Shown here: positions 36,942 through 45,049 of the stretch, piece by piece | Layout: each line of letters starts with the position of its first letter | Position numbering within the stretch: position 1 is the first letter of the stretch | NCBI RefSeq assembly: GCF_013035315.1 | Contig: NZ_WQHP01000005.1 | Coordinates: forward strand, 338,356-402,355 | Length of the DNA: 64,000 nucleotides | From: Ruegeria arenilitoris | GTDB lineage: Bacteria; Pseudomonadota; Alphaproteobacteria; Rhodobacterales; Rhodobacteraceae | Direction of reading: 5' to 3' | Made by a program: the position numbers and the translations under genes | The notes under the pieces: generated by a model | The model's database searches: none | What the model saw: only the letters and a program-made list of their open reading frames with translations | What the model was told of the DNA's origin: nothing

Positions 36942-37292
36942 GCATCAGCACCGCATCAAAGCGGCGTCTCATCGCGGCTATCTAGCCGGGAGAAATCGGT
37001 TCGTCCAGCGGTCATAGGCGCGCAGTGCGCCACATCCGGGCATTCATGTCACAACGAGGGGCTAATTTTTCAAGGTACCGGCCTGATTTTCGAAAAAAAC
37101 ACGCCTTCTATCATGCTCGTCAGCGATGTGATTCGATTCGCTTGGACAGGAAGGCGGACGCTAAGCGGATCGAGCATACCGAGGATTTTTCATTATCGGG
37201 TTCTGTGACATTTGGGAAGACAGAGAGCACGCGACAGTTCGTTTCGACTTAACCTCTTGACCAAAGCATCATATTTGGGAAAATTCCCACAT
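36942..37292. promoter_or_regulatory. Divergent region petABC / XRE-cupin gene
   Basis: About 350 nt that must carry the petABC promoter leftward and the regulator promoter rightward. GGCGC-N5-GCGCC is seen near 37017-37031. Small plus-strand frames here lack credible starts. The best-defined element is the palindrome at 37276-37289. Confidence 0.4.
37276..37289. promoter_or_regulatory. Candidate autoregulatory operator
   Basis: TGGGAA-AA-TTCCCA, 6-nt arms with a 2-nt centre, ends 3 nt before the start codon of the XRE-cupin regulator, and its GGGA also occupies the ribosome-binding position. Binding of the regulator here would repress its own expression (inference). Confidence 0.45.
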
Positions 37293-37853
37293 ATGAACAC
37301 ATCGATACATCCCTCTTCGGACAAACTGGCCGCGCATCTGCGAGTGTTGCGAGAGCAACACGGCATGACGCTCGACGGACTAGCTGCCAAAACCGGATTA
37401 AGCCGCGCCACCCTGTCTCGTATTGAGAAAAACGAAGTAAGCCCAACCGCCGAGACCCTTGGACGCCTAGCTACGGTCTATGCGCTGCCGATCTCTCAGC
37501 TTCTTGCGCCATTGGAGCAGAGCTTCCAACCGATCGTCCGCCGCCAAGACCAGCCGGTTTGGTCAGATCCGACACAGGCGTTTGAACGTCGAAACGTTTC
37601 CCCCCCGAGCGGGCAGCTTTCGGTTGAGTTGATCGAAGGCACCCTGGGCGCGCAGCAACGCATCGCCTACGACGCGCCTGCGGTTCCGGGGCAAGAACAT
37701 CACTTGTATGTCCTGTCCGGGCAGATCGAAATCACCGTCGACGGGAAAGCTCATGACCTGCGCCAAGGGGATTGCCTTCGATACATCCTGTTCGGTGAGA
37801 CAGAATTTAAAACGGCCCAAACGCCCTGCTCTTACCTGATCGCATTGTCATGA
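37293..37853 (+). CDS. XRE family regulator with C-terminal cupin domain
   Basis: A 186-residue regulator. The N-terminal helix-turn-helix (LRVLREQHGMTLDGLAAKTG, then LSRATLSRIEKNEVSPT) spans residues 12-60, and a cupin sensor domain follows (HHLYVLSGQIEITVDGKAHDLRQGD). Proteins of this build usually repress neighbouring transport or metabolic genes in response to a small ligand. The ATG at 37293 lies 3 nt after a palindrome. The gene overlaps the following GNAT by 4 nt, so the GNAT may be part of the same regulon. Confidence 0.9.
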   Translation: MNTSIHPSSDKLAAHLRVLREQHGMTLDGLAAKTGLSRATLSRIEKNEVSPTAETLGRLATVYALPISQLLAPLEQSFQPIVRRQDQPVWSDPTQAFERRNVSPPSGQLSVELIEGTLGAQQRIAYDAPAVPGQEHHLYVLSGQIEITVDGKAHDLRQGDCLRYILFGETEFKTAQTPCSYLIALS

Positions 37854-38383
37854 CACATCAGCCACCTTTCGTTTCACGCCTTACTCCGACGGACATCGAC
37901 GACAATCTGACCGATCTTTGCCGCGTGCTTATCGACAGTGTCGCCGACGGGGCCGCGATCAGCTTCATGATGCCCCTGGACCAAGACACCGCCGCACGAT
38001 TCTGGGTGGACGACGTCAAATCTGCAGTGGAGAACGGAGAGCGGCACCTGTTCGGTGCGTTTGCCGAGGGCCGCCTGATCGGCACAGTCCAGCTTTTGCT
38101 CAGCATGCCCCCCAATCAACCCCACCGGGCAGAAATCTCGAAGATGATCGTTCATCCCATGGCCAGACGCCAAGGGTTGGGTAAGGCCCTGATGGGCGAA
38201 GCCCTGTCTTCCGCGCGGGAAGAGGGCAAAACGCTCGTAACCCTAGACACGCGCACGGGCGACGTCTCAGAAGCTCTTTATAAGTCGGTCGGATTCGAAC
38301 CGGCAGGCGTCATCCCAGATTTCGCATTCGACCCGGACGGCCAATCCCGTCACGCGACGACGTATATGTACCGATATCTTTGA
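37850..38383 (+). CDS. GNAT family N-acetyltransferase
   Basis: A 177-residue acetyltransferase with AEISKMIVHPMARRQGLGKALMGEALS, the acetyl-CoA binding region with R-R-Q-G-L-G-K-A, followed by VTLDTRTGDVSEALYKSVGFEPAG. The substrate is unknown. It is translationally coupled to the XRE-cupin regulator through an ATGA overlap, which suggests joint control, possibly in detoxification of a small molecule. Confidence 0.9.
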   Translation: MTHQPPFVSRLTPTDIDDNLTDLCRVLIDSVADGAAISFMMPLDQDTAARFWVDDVKSAVENGERHLFGAFAEGRLIGTVQLLLSMPPNQPHRAEISKMIVHPMARRQGLGKALMGEALSSAREEGKTLVTLDTRTGDVSEALYKSVGFEPAGVIPDFAFDPDGQSRHATTYMYRYL

Positions 38384-38570
38384 TTTGAAACCTAAATTTA
38401 CACCGCGCTCGACGGGTTACTATTGGCAGTTCGCCAAAGTCGCGAGCACGTGGAAAATCTGAGTTAAAAATAGATATTTTACAAAGGCTTAGACAAGACT
38501 GATTTCGATTGCACTTCGCTCTGGAATGGTTGAAAGGCCGGGACAATACAACCTTAGCAGGATGTCCCCC

Positions 38571-39014
38571 ATGTCTAAATTCACTGCACCCATTCTGACC
38601 ATCGCCCTTGTCGTCTCGTCTCAGGCCCTGGCGGCCGGCGATCCCGCGAAAGGCGAAAAGCTCTACAATCGTTGTTCTTCCTGCCACGCGATCATCAAAG
38701 ACGGCGAGGTATTGGTCAAAGGCGGTATCACCGGTCCTAATCTCTATGGTGTCGTGGGTCGCCTGGCCGGGACCGAGAACGATTATCTGAACGGCAGCGA
38801 ACGCCTGCCCGTAGGCATGTTTACCGACGACATGATCCGCGCAGGTCAGGAAGGGCTGGTCTGGACCGAGGAAAACATCGCCGCATACTCGAAAAATCCG
38901 ATCGTTTTTATTCAGGAGTATCTGGACGACAAAACCGCGCGCCCGAACATGAGCGTGAAGCTGAAAAAGGGTGCCGACGACATCGCGGCGTATCTTGCAA
39001 CGTTCAGCGAGTGA
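38571..39014 (+). CDS. Periplasmic c-type cytochrome (c2-like)
   Basis: A 147-residue exported monohaem cytochrome. A signal peptide (ILTIALVVSSQALAAG) is followed by the haem motif CSSCH. The distal Met is probably in ARPNMSVKL. PAKGEKLYNRCSSCH and GPNLYGVVGR are typical of cytochrome c2 relatives. It would shuttle electrons in the periplasm, possibly from the bc1 complex encoded 2 kb away, though this is inference. ATGs at 38571 and 38562 are both possible; the former fits the signal peptide better. Confidence 0.9.
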   Translation: MSKFTAPILTIALVVSSQALAAGDPAKGEKLYNRCSSCHAIIKDGEVLVKGGITGPNLYGVVGRLAGTENDYLNGSERLPVGMFTDDMIRAGQEGLVWTEENIAAYSKNPIVFIQEYLDDKTARPNMSVKLKKGADDIAAYLATFSE

Positions 39015-39066
39015 CGGTTGTCGCTGGTCGATCTGATTTCAGTTCGACCAGCGCGCGTAATCCCAA

Positions 39067-39675
39067 TTAAGCCGGTGGCTGCGTCGCAACCATACTGGGA
39101 CGCGCAGCGAATGTCTCATACCAGGCGGCCAATGCGTCATTTCCTTTGCGCCACCCGCGTGCGTCATGGCGGAAATCAAGGTAGCCAAGCGCACAGGCCA
39201 CCGCGATCTGCCCCATGTCGAGCTGCCCGGACAGATGCGCCATCCAGCGTTGGTTCAATGCAGCGCAGGCGCGTGCGATCTTGGTCCATTGTGCATCGGA
39301 CCAATCGTCCCATTGCTTGTCTTCGGGCCGCATCCGGCCCTCATACGTAATCAGCAAAGCAGCATCCAGAATCCCATCGGCCAGCGACTCAAGCGTCAGC
39401 ACATCCCAATGCCTCGCCCCGTCCTGATACAGCCCGGCCTGCGCGCGATCGTTCAGAAACGCGCAGATAACACGGCTGTCGAACAGCGTCGGTCCATCCG
39501 GGCGTTCTAGCGCAGGTACTTTGGTCAAAGGTGCTTTGGCCAGCAGCGGCTCGGCCGGAGACATCGGCGTCGTCGCGGTTTCAAGCAGCTCGACATCCTG
39601 CAGCTTATCGGTTTCGTGCAGCAAAACCATGACTTTACGCACATAGGGCGAGGTTGGGCTGAAAAATAGTTTCAT
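39067..39675 (-). CDS. Glutathione S-transferase family protein
   Basis: A 202-residue GST: the thioredoxin-like N-terminal domain MKLFFSPTSPYVRKVMVLL has a Ser at the catalytic position, TKVPALERPDGPTLFDSRVI contains the cis-Pro and the glutathione-contacting Asp-Ser, and an all-helical C-terminal domain follows. The substrate is unknown. The ATG at 39675 has GGGAGA 6 nt upstream and is better than a TTG at 39681. Convergent with the cytochrome gene. Confidence 0.92.
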   Translation of the reverse strand: MKLFFSPTSPYVRKVMVLLHETDKLQDVELLETATTPMSPAEPLLAKAPLTKVPALERPDGPTLFDSRVICAFLNDRAQAGLYQDGARHWDVLTLESLADGILDAALLITYEGRMRPEDKQWDDWSDAQWTKIARACAALNQRWMAHLSGQLDMGQIAVACALGYLDFRHDARGWRKGNDALAAWYETFAARPSMVATQPPA

Positions 39676-39731
39676 GAGCAATCTCCCTGACTCGGCGGAA
39701 CCTTACAGGACAGGTTGCAAAACTAAACCCG

Positions 39732-40361
39732 TCAGTTGCCGCCCCGATCGACTTGCGCCATCAACTTTTGCAGAGCCTCCAGTTCGGACCCTATGCCGTT
39801 ATGCGCAATTTGCTCGGCTGCGCTTTCGCGGGCAGCGTCGGGTTTGTTCTGATTCAGCTTCCAGGTGCCCTGAATATCATCGACGCGCAGACGGAACGGC
39901 ACGATCATACGCATCATGCGCTCCAAAGCGTCAGCGGACATCTTCGCGGTCGTCCAAGGGGGCTTGGGCAGTAGACGCGCCTCGTAAAATGCGGATTGGC
40001 GATCCAGAAGGTCCAGCAATTCCTCCTGGGGACGTTGCTCTAGCTGGCCGGTCAGGTGGACGGCAACGTAGTTCCAGGTCGGAACCTGATCCTCGGCCCC
40101 ATACCAGTCTGGTGAGACATATCCATCCGGCCCGCTCACCGCGATCCGTGCGGGTCCGGGCAAGTGCAGCGCACGCACGATCGGGTTCGACCGAACCAGA
40201 TGCAGCTCGGCGTGGGTGCCATCGTCGGACAGCAGAAAAGGGACGTGACTGATCAACGGCGCGCTGTCGGTCGACAGCGCCAAAACACCAAACGCCCGCT
40301 CGCGCGCAAAGGCAATGTGGCGTGCTGTATCTTCGGCGCGGAAAGCTGGGTTGGGGTGCAT
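39732..40361 (-). CDS. PaiB-like FMN-binding protein
   Basis: A 209-residue protein of the FMN-binding negative transcriptional regulator (PaiB) family, with a split-barrel flavin fold: HVPFLLSDDGTHAELHLVRSN, VSGPDGYVSPDWYGAEDQVPTWNYVAVHLTG and MIVPFRLRVDDIQGTWKLNQNKP. The last block is the family hallmark. The ATG at 40361 follows AGGAGAA. It is divergent from the FMN riboswitch and ribH, an interesting neighbour for a flavin-binding protein. Despite the family name, DNA binding is not shown for most members. Confidence 0.88.
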   Translation of the reverse strand: MHPNPAFRAEDTARHIAFARERAFGVLALSTDSAPLISHVPFLLSDDGTHAELHLVRSNPIVRALHLPGPARIAVSGPDGYVSPDWYGAEDQVPTWNYVAVHLTGQLEQRPQEELLDLLDRQSAFYEARLLPKPPWTTAKMSADALERMMRMIVPFRLRVDDIQGTWKLNQNKPDAARESAAEQIAHNGIGSELEALQKLMAQVDRGGN

Positions 40362-40417
40362 TGGTGTTCTCCTGCAAAATCTCTTGCAGAACCCTGCGCA
40401 CATTGGCAAGGTCCGCC

Positions 40418-40561
40418 TGTTCTCAGGGCGGGGCGAAATTCCCCACCGGCGGTATGCGGGCTTTGACCCGTAAGCCCGCGAGCGGCCCCGGTCTACGGGG
40501 TGTCAGCAGATCTGGTGAGACGCCAGAGCCGACGGTTACAGTCCGGATGAAAGAGAACGTG
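40418..40561 (+). ncRNA. FMN riboswitch (RFN element)
   Basis: The leader contains the conserved blocks of the RFN aptamer in order: TCTCAGGGCGGGGCGAAATT, CCCCACCGGCGGTAT, AGCCCGCGAGC, GTCAGCAGATCTGGTGAGA, GCCAGAGCCGACGGTTA and AGTCCGGATGAAAGAGAACG. The first and last close the outer stem. It lies 130 nt before ribH and should repress it when FMN is abundant. No clear T-tract hairpin follows, so control of translation initiation is more likely than termination. Confidence 0.96.
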
Positions 40562-40691
40562 CAGCGTGCCGGTGATACGGCATGCTTGCCCGTGATCGCC
40601 TTGGGTGACGTGTCATGCCGGGCTGGCAGCGAAAAGTGGGAACCGGTTTTTCGCGATCGCCAGCAGGCCACCAAACTGAAAGGAGATCACG

Positions 40692-41132
40692 ATGACACAC
40701 ACCCGCTATGCCTTTATCAAAGCCAATTGGCACTCCGATATCGTTGACCGTGCGCTTGAGGGGTTTCTTGAGCTGATCCCAGCTGATCAGGTCGATGTAT
40801 TCGACGTGCCCGGCGCGTTCGAAATGCCTCTGCTGGCCCGCGACCTTGCAAAAACCGGCCAATACGCCGCCGTTGCCTGCGCTGCATTTGTTGTGGATGG
40901 CGGCATCTATCGGCATGACTTTGTCGCGCAAGCGGTGGTCGATGGTCTGATGCGCGCTGGATTGGATACTGGCGTGCCTGTGCTGTCCGTTTCCCTGACG
41001 CCGCATCAATACCAAGAGACCGATCACCACAACGCCATTTACCGCGCGCATTTCGTCGAGAAAGGGCGCGAAGCCGCGCAGGCCGCGCTTAAGATCACGG
41101 AAACCCGCGCCTCAGTGACCCGTGCCGCATAA
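40692..41132 (+). CDS. ribH: 6,7-dimethyl-8-ribityllumazine synthase (type II-like)
   Basis: A 146-residue lumazine synthase that condenses ribitylamino-uracil with dihydroxybutanone phosphate in riboflavin synthesis. FIKANWHSDIVDRALEGF, DVFDVPGAFEMPLLARDLAKTG and GGIYRHDFVAQAVVDGLM are conserved. The last motif has IYRHDF, as in the RibH2 type of Brucella and relatives, where GxTxHxE is seen in the usual type. AAAGGAG precedes the ATG. It stands alone behind an FMN riboswitch, apart from other rib genes. Confidence 0.93.
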   Translation: MTHTRYAFIKANWHSDIVDRALEGFLELIPADQVDVFDVPGAFEMPLLARDLAKTGQYAAVACAAFVVDGGIYRHDFVAQAVVDGLMRAGLDTGVPVLSVSLTPHQYQETDHHNAIYRAHFVEKGREAAQAALKITETRASVTRAA

Positions 41133-41140
41133 GCACAACT

Positions 41141-41164
41141 GGTTGGGGCGCTCCTGCCCCAACC
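41141..41164. terminator. Hairpin between ribH and aroC
   Basis: GGTTGGGG/CCCCAACC, an 8-bp perfect stem with an 8-nt loop, follows the ribH stop by 9 nt. There is no T-tract, so it may be a weak or factor-dependent terminator or an mRNA end-stabilising structure. Confidence 0.5.
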
Positions 41165-41226
41165 GCAAATCCGCTTGAGGCCAAGCCCCGCGCCCGCTAA
41201 TCACGACGCGCAAAGGAGCATGCCCC

Positions 41227-42327
41227 ATGTCGATGAACAGTTTTGGTCACCTCTTCCGCGTCACCACCTGGGGTGAAAGCCACGGACCCGCCTTAGGCGC
41301 AACCGTCGACGGCTGCCCTCCGGGCGTTGCGATTGACGAGGCCATGATTCAACATTGGCTGGACAAACGGAAACCGGGGCAGAACAAGTTCACCACCCAA
41401 CGGCGCGAACCCGATCAGGTGAAAATACTGTCCGGTGTATTTGAAGGGCAGACAACGGGTACGCCTGTGCAACTGATGATCGAGAACACCGATCAGCGCT
41501 CAAAAGACTACGGCGATATCATGGACAAGTTTCGCCCAGGTCACGCCGACATCACCTACTGGCAGAAATACGGCATTCGCGACTATCGCGGCGGCGGGCG
41601 TAGCTCGGCCCGTGAAACCGCATCGCGTGTTGCGGCTGGCGGGCTGGCGCGCGAAGCGATCAAGCAGATCGCGTCGAATGTGCAGATCACCGGCTATATG
41701 ACCCAGATCGGGCCGCATAAGATCAACCGTGACAACTTCGACTGGTCCCAGATCGAACAGAACCCGTTCTGGACCCCGGACGCACAAGCGGCCGAGGATT
41801 GGGCTGCGTATCTGGACGACCTGCGCAAGTCCGGCAACTCGGTTGGAGCGATTGTTGAGGTTGTGGCACGCGGCGTCCCTGCCGGGATCGGCGCGCCGGT
41901 TTATGCCAAGTTAGACACAGATCTGGCCTCTGCGATGATGTCGATCAACGCGGTCAAAGGCGTTGAGATAGGTGAAGGTATGGCAGCGGCCGAACTGACA
42001 GGTGAAGCCAATGCGGACGAGATTTTCATGGGCCAGAACGGCCCACAGTACAGTTCGAACCATGCGGGCGGTATTCTGGGCGGCATCTCCACCGGTCAGG
42101 ACATTGTTGTGCGCTTTGCAGTCAAGCCGACTTCGTCGATCCTGACGACACGCAAGACCATCACCAAATCCGGCGAAGAGACCGAGATCATCACCAAAGG
42201 CCGCCACGACCCTTGTGTCGGCATCCGCGCCGTACCGGTGGGTGAGGCGATGATGGCCTGTGTGATCCTTGACCACCTGCTGCTGCATCGCGGCCAGATC
42301 GGAGAGAACCGTGGACGGATCGGCTGA
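41227..42327 (+). CDS. aroC: Chorismate synthase
   Basis: The 366-residue enzyme makes chorismate from EPSP with reduced FMN, the last shikimate step. The family signatures are clear: [72 protein letters not shown] and [10 protein letters not shown]. Length is normal. AAGGAG lies 9 nt before the ATG. Its end overlaps the HD-domain gene by 17 nt. Confidence 0.97.
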   Translation: MSMNSFGHLFRVTTWGESHGPALGATVDGCPPGVAIDEAMIQHWLDKRKPGQNKFTTQRREPDQVKILSGVFEGQTTGTPVQLMIENTDQRSKDYGDIMDKFRPGHADITYWQKYGIRDYRGGGRSSARETASRVAAGGLAREAIKQIASNVQITGYMTQIGPHKINRDNFDWSQIEQNPFWTPDAQAAEDWAAYLDDLRKSGNSVGAIVEVVARGVPAGIGAPVYAKLDTDLASAMMSINAVKGVEIGEGMAAAELTGEANADEIFMGQNGPQYSSNHAGGILGGISTGQDIVVRFAVKPTSSILTTRKTITKSGEETEIITKGRHDPCVGIRAVPVGEAMMACVILDHLLLHRGQIGENRGRIG

Positions 42328-42973
42328 TCTGCGCACGCGCCTGCGTGCGGTCGTTGCGCAGCGTATGGAAACCGACCCGGCCCATGATTTGGCGCATTTG
42401 GATCGGGTTTGGGTCAACGCTCAGGCGGTTGCAGACGACCAGACCGACATGCCTGTTTTGTTGGCCGCTGCCTATCTGCATGATCTGGTGAACCTGTCCA
42501 AAGATGACCCCGAAAGGCACCTCGCCTCGCGCAGATCGGCGGAAGAATCAGAGCCTATTTTGGCCAAACTGGGCTATTCTTCGGGACAGATTTCCGCGAT
42601 CAAACACGCGATTGAGGCCCACAGCTTTTCCGCCAATATCACGCCAGAGACACCCGAAGCCTGCATCCTGCGCGATGCTGACAGGCTGGATGCACTGGGG
42701 GCAATTGGGATAGCGCGGAATTTCTCAGTCTCTGGAGCTCTGGGCAGGTCGCTTTATGACCCAGCGGACCCGTTCGCCGCAGCGCGCCCGTTGGATGATC
42801 TGCATTTCTCGATTGACCATTGGAAGGTCAAGCTGCTGCGTCTGCCCAGCGACATGCTGACGGAAGCCGGTAAAGAGATCGCACAGCGCAGAATCACCCG
42901 TATGATCCGCTTTCTGGAAGAGTTCGCGCGCGAGATCGGCACCCCGCTGCCGTCTGACTGGACAAATCTCTAA
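42311..42973 (+). CDS. HD-domain phosphohydrolase
   Basis: A 220-residue protein with the HD metal-binding layout: [13 protein letters not shown], then the HD pair in AYLHDLVNL, a later His in AIEAHSF and Asp in [14 protein letters not shown]. Related proteins hydrolyse phosphate esters or nucleotides; the substrate is unknown. I chose a GTG at 42311 because GGAGAG sits 6 nt upstream, within aroC. Overlap implies translational coupling to aroC. Confidence 0.87.
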   Translation: MDGSADLRTRLRAVVAQRMETDPAHDLAHLDRVWVNAQAVADDQTDMPVLLAAAYLHDLVNLSKDDPERHLASRRSAEESEPILAKLGYSSGQISAIKHAIEAHSFSANITPETPEACILRDADRLDALGAIGIARNFSVSGALGRSLYDPADPFAAARPLDDLHFSIDHWKVKLLRLPSDMLTEAGKEIAQRRITRMIRFLEEFAREIGTPLPSDWTNL

Positions 42974-43017
42974 ACGACACGTTGATCTTTCCCGGCCAAA
43001 AGCGCAGGTTCGCGCCG

Positions 43018-43953
43018 ATGGCAAAGCCCTTAACATCGCATCGACCCGTATTGGCCGTCGCTCTGAAAACGAGCGCGGTGTTTCTGTTCACCGTCATGGC
43101 GTCGATCATCAAAGCGCAGTCTGACCACTTCCCTCCGGGCGAAATGGTGTTCTTCCGCTCACTTTTTGCCATTCCGGTCATCATGATCTGGTTGATCGCA
43201 CGCGGAGAATTGGCGCAGGGATTCACAGTGCGCAAACCCATGGGCCATTTCTGGCGCGGCGTGCTGGGTACCACCGCGATGGGGCTGACTTTCACTGGCC
43301 TCGGCTTGATTCCCCTGCCCGAAGCCACCGCGATCGGGTACGCCACGCCGATTTTCACCCTGATTCTGGCCGCCATCATGCTGGGTGAACGTATCCGAGC
43401 CATTCGGATCGCCGCCGTGGCCATCGGCCTTCTGGGCGTTCTTATCATGATCTGGCCACGACTGGGCGGCAACAACATGGAGGCAGCCGCCACCATCGGC
43501 GCGCTGTGTATTCTGGGCGCGACCCTCGCCCGCGCCTTTGTGCAGATTCACATTCGGCAACTTGTCCAAGTCGATCACCCTGCCGCCATCGTGTTCTATT
43601 TCTCGATGACCGCGACCATCCTGTCCGGGCTGACCATCTTTTGGGGTTGGGTGGTGCCTACTTGGGAACAAGCAGCCTATCTGATCCTCGCAGGCCTGAT
43701 CGGAGGCGTGGCCCAAATTCTGGTAACCTCGTCCTATCGGTTTGGTCAGGCTTCGATGCTGGCACCCTATGACTACACTTCGATGCTGTTCGCCATTGTG
43801 ATTGGCTACATCTGGTTCAGCGAGCTGCCGACGCTGGTGATGCTGGCAGGCGCGGCTTTGGTGATTGCGGGCAACATCGTCGTGATCTGGCGCGAACACC
43901 AATTGGGGCTAGAGCGCGGCAAGGCGCGCTCGGTCACGGACCCCAAAGGGTGA
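43018..43953 (+). CDS. EamA/DMT family transporter
   Basis: A 311-residue inner-membrane protein with ten hydrophobic segments in two EamA repeats: FRSLFAIPVIMIWLIARGE and PLPEATAIGYATPIFTLILAAIMLGERI in the first, ILAGLIGGVAQILVTSSYRF and PYDYTSMLFAIVIGYIWFSE in the second. Such drug/metabolite transporters export small metabolites; the substrate is not deducible. The ATG at 43018 follows the HD gene by 44 nt and the two may be co-transcribed. Confidence 0.9.
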   Translation: MAKPLTSHRPVLAVALKTSAVFLFTVMASIIKAQSDHFPPGEMVFFRSLFAIPVIMIWLIARGELAQGFTVRKPMGHFWRGVLGTTAMGLTFTGLGLIPLPEATAIGYATPIFTLILAAIMLGERIRAIRIAAVAIGLLGVLIMIWPRLGGNNMEAAATIGALCILGATLARAFVQIHIRQLVQVDHPAAIVFYFSMTATILSGLTIFWGWVVPTWEQAAYLILAGLIGGVAQILVTSSYRFGQASMLAPYDYTSMLFAIVIGYIWFSELPTLVMLAGAALVIAGNIVVIWREHQLGLERGKARSVTDPKG

Positions 43954-44010
43954 CTTTACCTTTCGCGAACTTCGCTTAGGTTGGCCGCAACATCAGGAAA
44001 GGTTCTGCAG

Positions 44011-44610
44011 ATGAGCGACGCACAAGATCACAAGGAAAAGATGCAGAAGGTGCAGGCCAAGCACCGCAAGAAAGTGTCCGAGGCGATCGACCCGGATCGC
44101 GGCCTGGTTCTGATCAATACCGGCAAGGGCAAGGGTAAATCTTCGGCCGCGTTTGGGGTTGTGATCCGAGCACTGGGCTGGGGCCAGAAGGTCGCCGTTG
44201 TGCAATTCATCAAGGGCAAGTGGAAAACCGGTGAGCGGCGGTTCTTCGAAGAGCGCGATCTGGTCACCTGGCATACGATGGGTGAAGGGTTTACCTGGGA
44301 CACCCAGGACCGTGAGCGGGACATTGCCGCAGCGAATGCCGCCTTCGACAAAGCCCGCGCCCTGATGTCCAGCGGCGAATACGATCTGGTCGTGCTGGAC
44401 GAGATCAACATCGCCCTGCGCTATGAATACCTTTCGGTCGATCAGGTGATTGACGGGCTGAACGAACGGTCCAAAAAGACCGGCGTGTTTCTGACCGGGC
44501 GCGACGCTCCGCAGGCTCTGCGCGATTACGCCGATCTGGTTACCGAAATGACCGAAGAGAAGCACCCGTTTCAGGCTGGAATCAAAGCCCAACGTGGTGT
44601 GGATTTCTGA
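44011..44610 (+). CDS. cobO: Cob(I)yrinic acid a,c-diamide adenosyltransferase
   Basis: A 199-residue CobA/CobO/BtuR enzyme that adenosylates the cobalt of corrinoids using ATP. LVLINTGKGKGKSSAAFGVV holds the P-loop, KVAVVQFIKGKWKTGE is the corrin-facing strand, and VVLDEINIALRYEYL and PFQAGIKAQRGVDF complete the family pattern. AGGAAAGG lies upstream of the ATG. Other cobalamin genes are not in this window and no cobalamin riboswitch is seen upstream. Confidence 0.95.
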   Translation: MSDAQDHKEKMQKVQAKHRKKVSEAIDPDRGLVLINTGKGKGKSSAAFGVVIRALGWGQKVAVVQFIKGKWKTGERRFFEERDLVTWHTMGEGFTWDTQDRERDIAAANAAFDKARALMSSGEYDLVVLDEINIALRYEYLSVDQVIDGLNERSKKTGVFLTGRDAPQALRDYADLVTEMTEEKHPFQAGIKAQRGVDF

Positions 44611-44643
44611 ATATCAGAGCCTAACCAGCCCCATTCGAGGCTG

Positions 44644-44844
44644 CTAGACCTGCGGGTGTTCGTTCAGAAACCTGACAGACCCGCGTCGGCTTGCGGCGCT
44701 GTCTGGCAGTTTTGGCACGTCTTTGGCGACGCTTTTGGCTTTGGGCGTGTCGACATAGGCGCAATAGTCGCCATTGCAGTTACAGCCGCAGGCCGTTGCC
44801 GCCTCGTGTCGCGCCATGATTTCGTCAAGCGGATCGCCCATCAT
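44644..44844 (-). CDS. Small Cys-rich protein, hypothetical
   Basis: A 66-residue frame with a tight Cys cluster, ATACGCNCNGDYCAYVD (four Cys), and a basic C-terminus. GCAGGG precedes tandem ATG codons at 44844 and 44841. The cluster could bind a metal. It is convergent with cobO. I do not recognise the family; the clean ribosome-binding site and unusual composition make it more likely real than not. Confidence 0.5.
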   Translation of the reverse strand: MMGDPLDEIMARHEAATACGCNCNGDYCAYVDTPKAKSVAKDVPKLPDSAASRRGSVRFLNEHPQV

Positions 44845-45002
44845 CAAACCCTGCTCATGCGTCGTTTCCGAGGCGGCGGCGTGCCCTCACTATGCGCTGT
44901 GCTATGCACGCAGACCGCCTCGAAATCCTGTGCTGGATGTTAGCACATCTGGCCTTGGGCTTTATCTGATTATTTTTGTCGGAAATTTCAAGGGGAAATG
45001 AG

Positions 45003-45030
45003 CGCGCCCCGATCTGATAATCAGGGCGCG
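45003..45030. terminator. Inverted repeat downstream of phoD
   Basis: An 11-nt-arm hairpin (CGCGCCCCGAT/ATCAGGGCGCG, one mismatch) lies 20 nt past the phoD stop. No T-tract follows on either strand, so its role as terminator is uncertain. Confidence 0.45.
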
Positions 45031-45049
45031 AGGGTATCTGCCTAAGCGA

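Noticed and set aside
38280..38310. Sequence GGATTCGAACC resembling a tRNA T-arm
   Set aside because: It lies inside the GNAT gene and has no surrounding cloverleaf.
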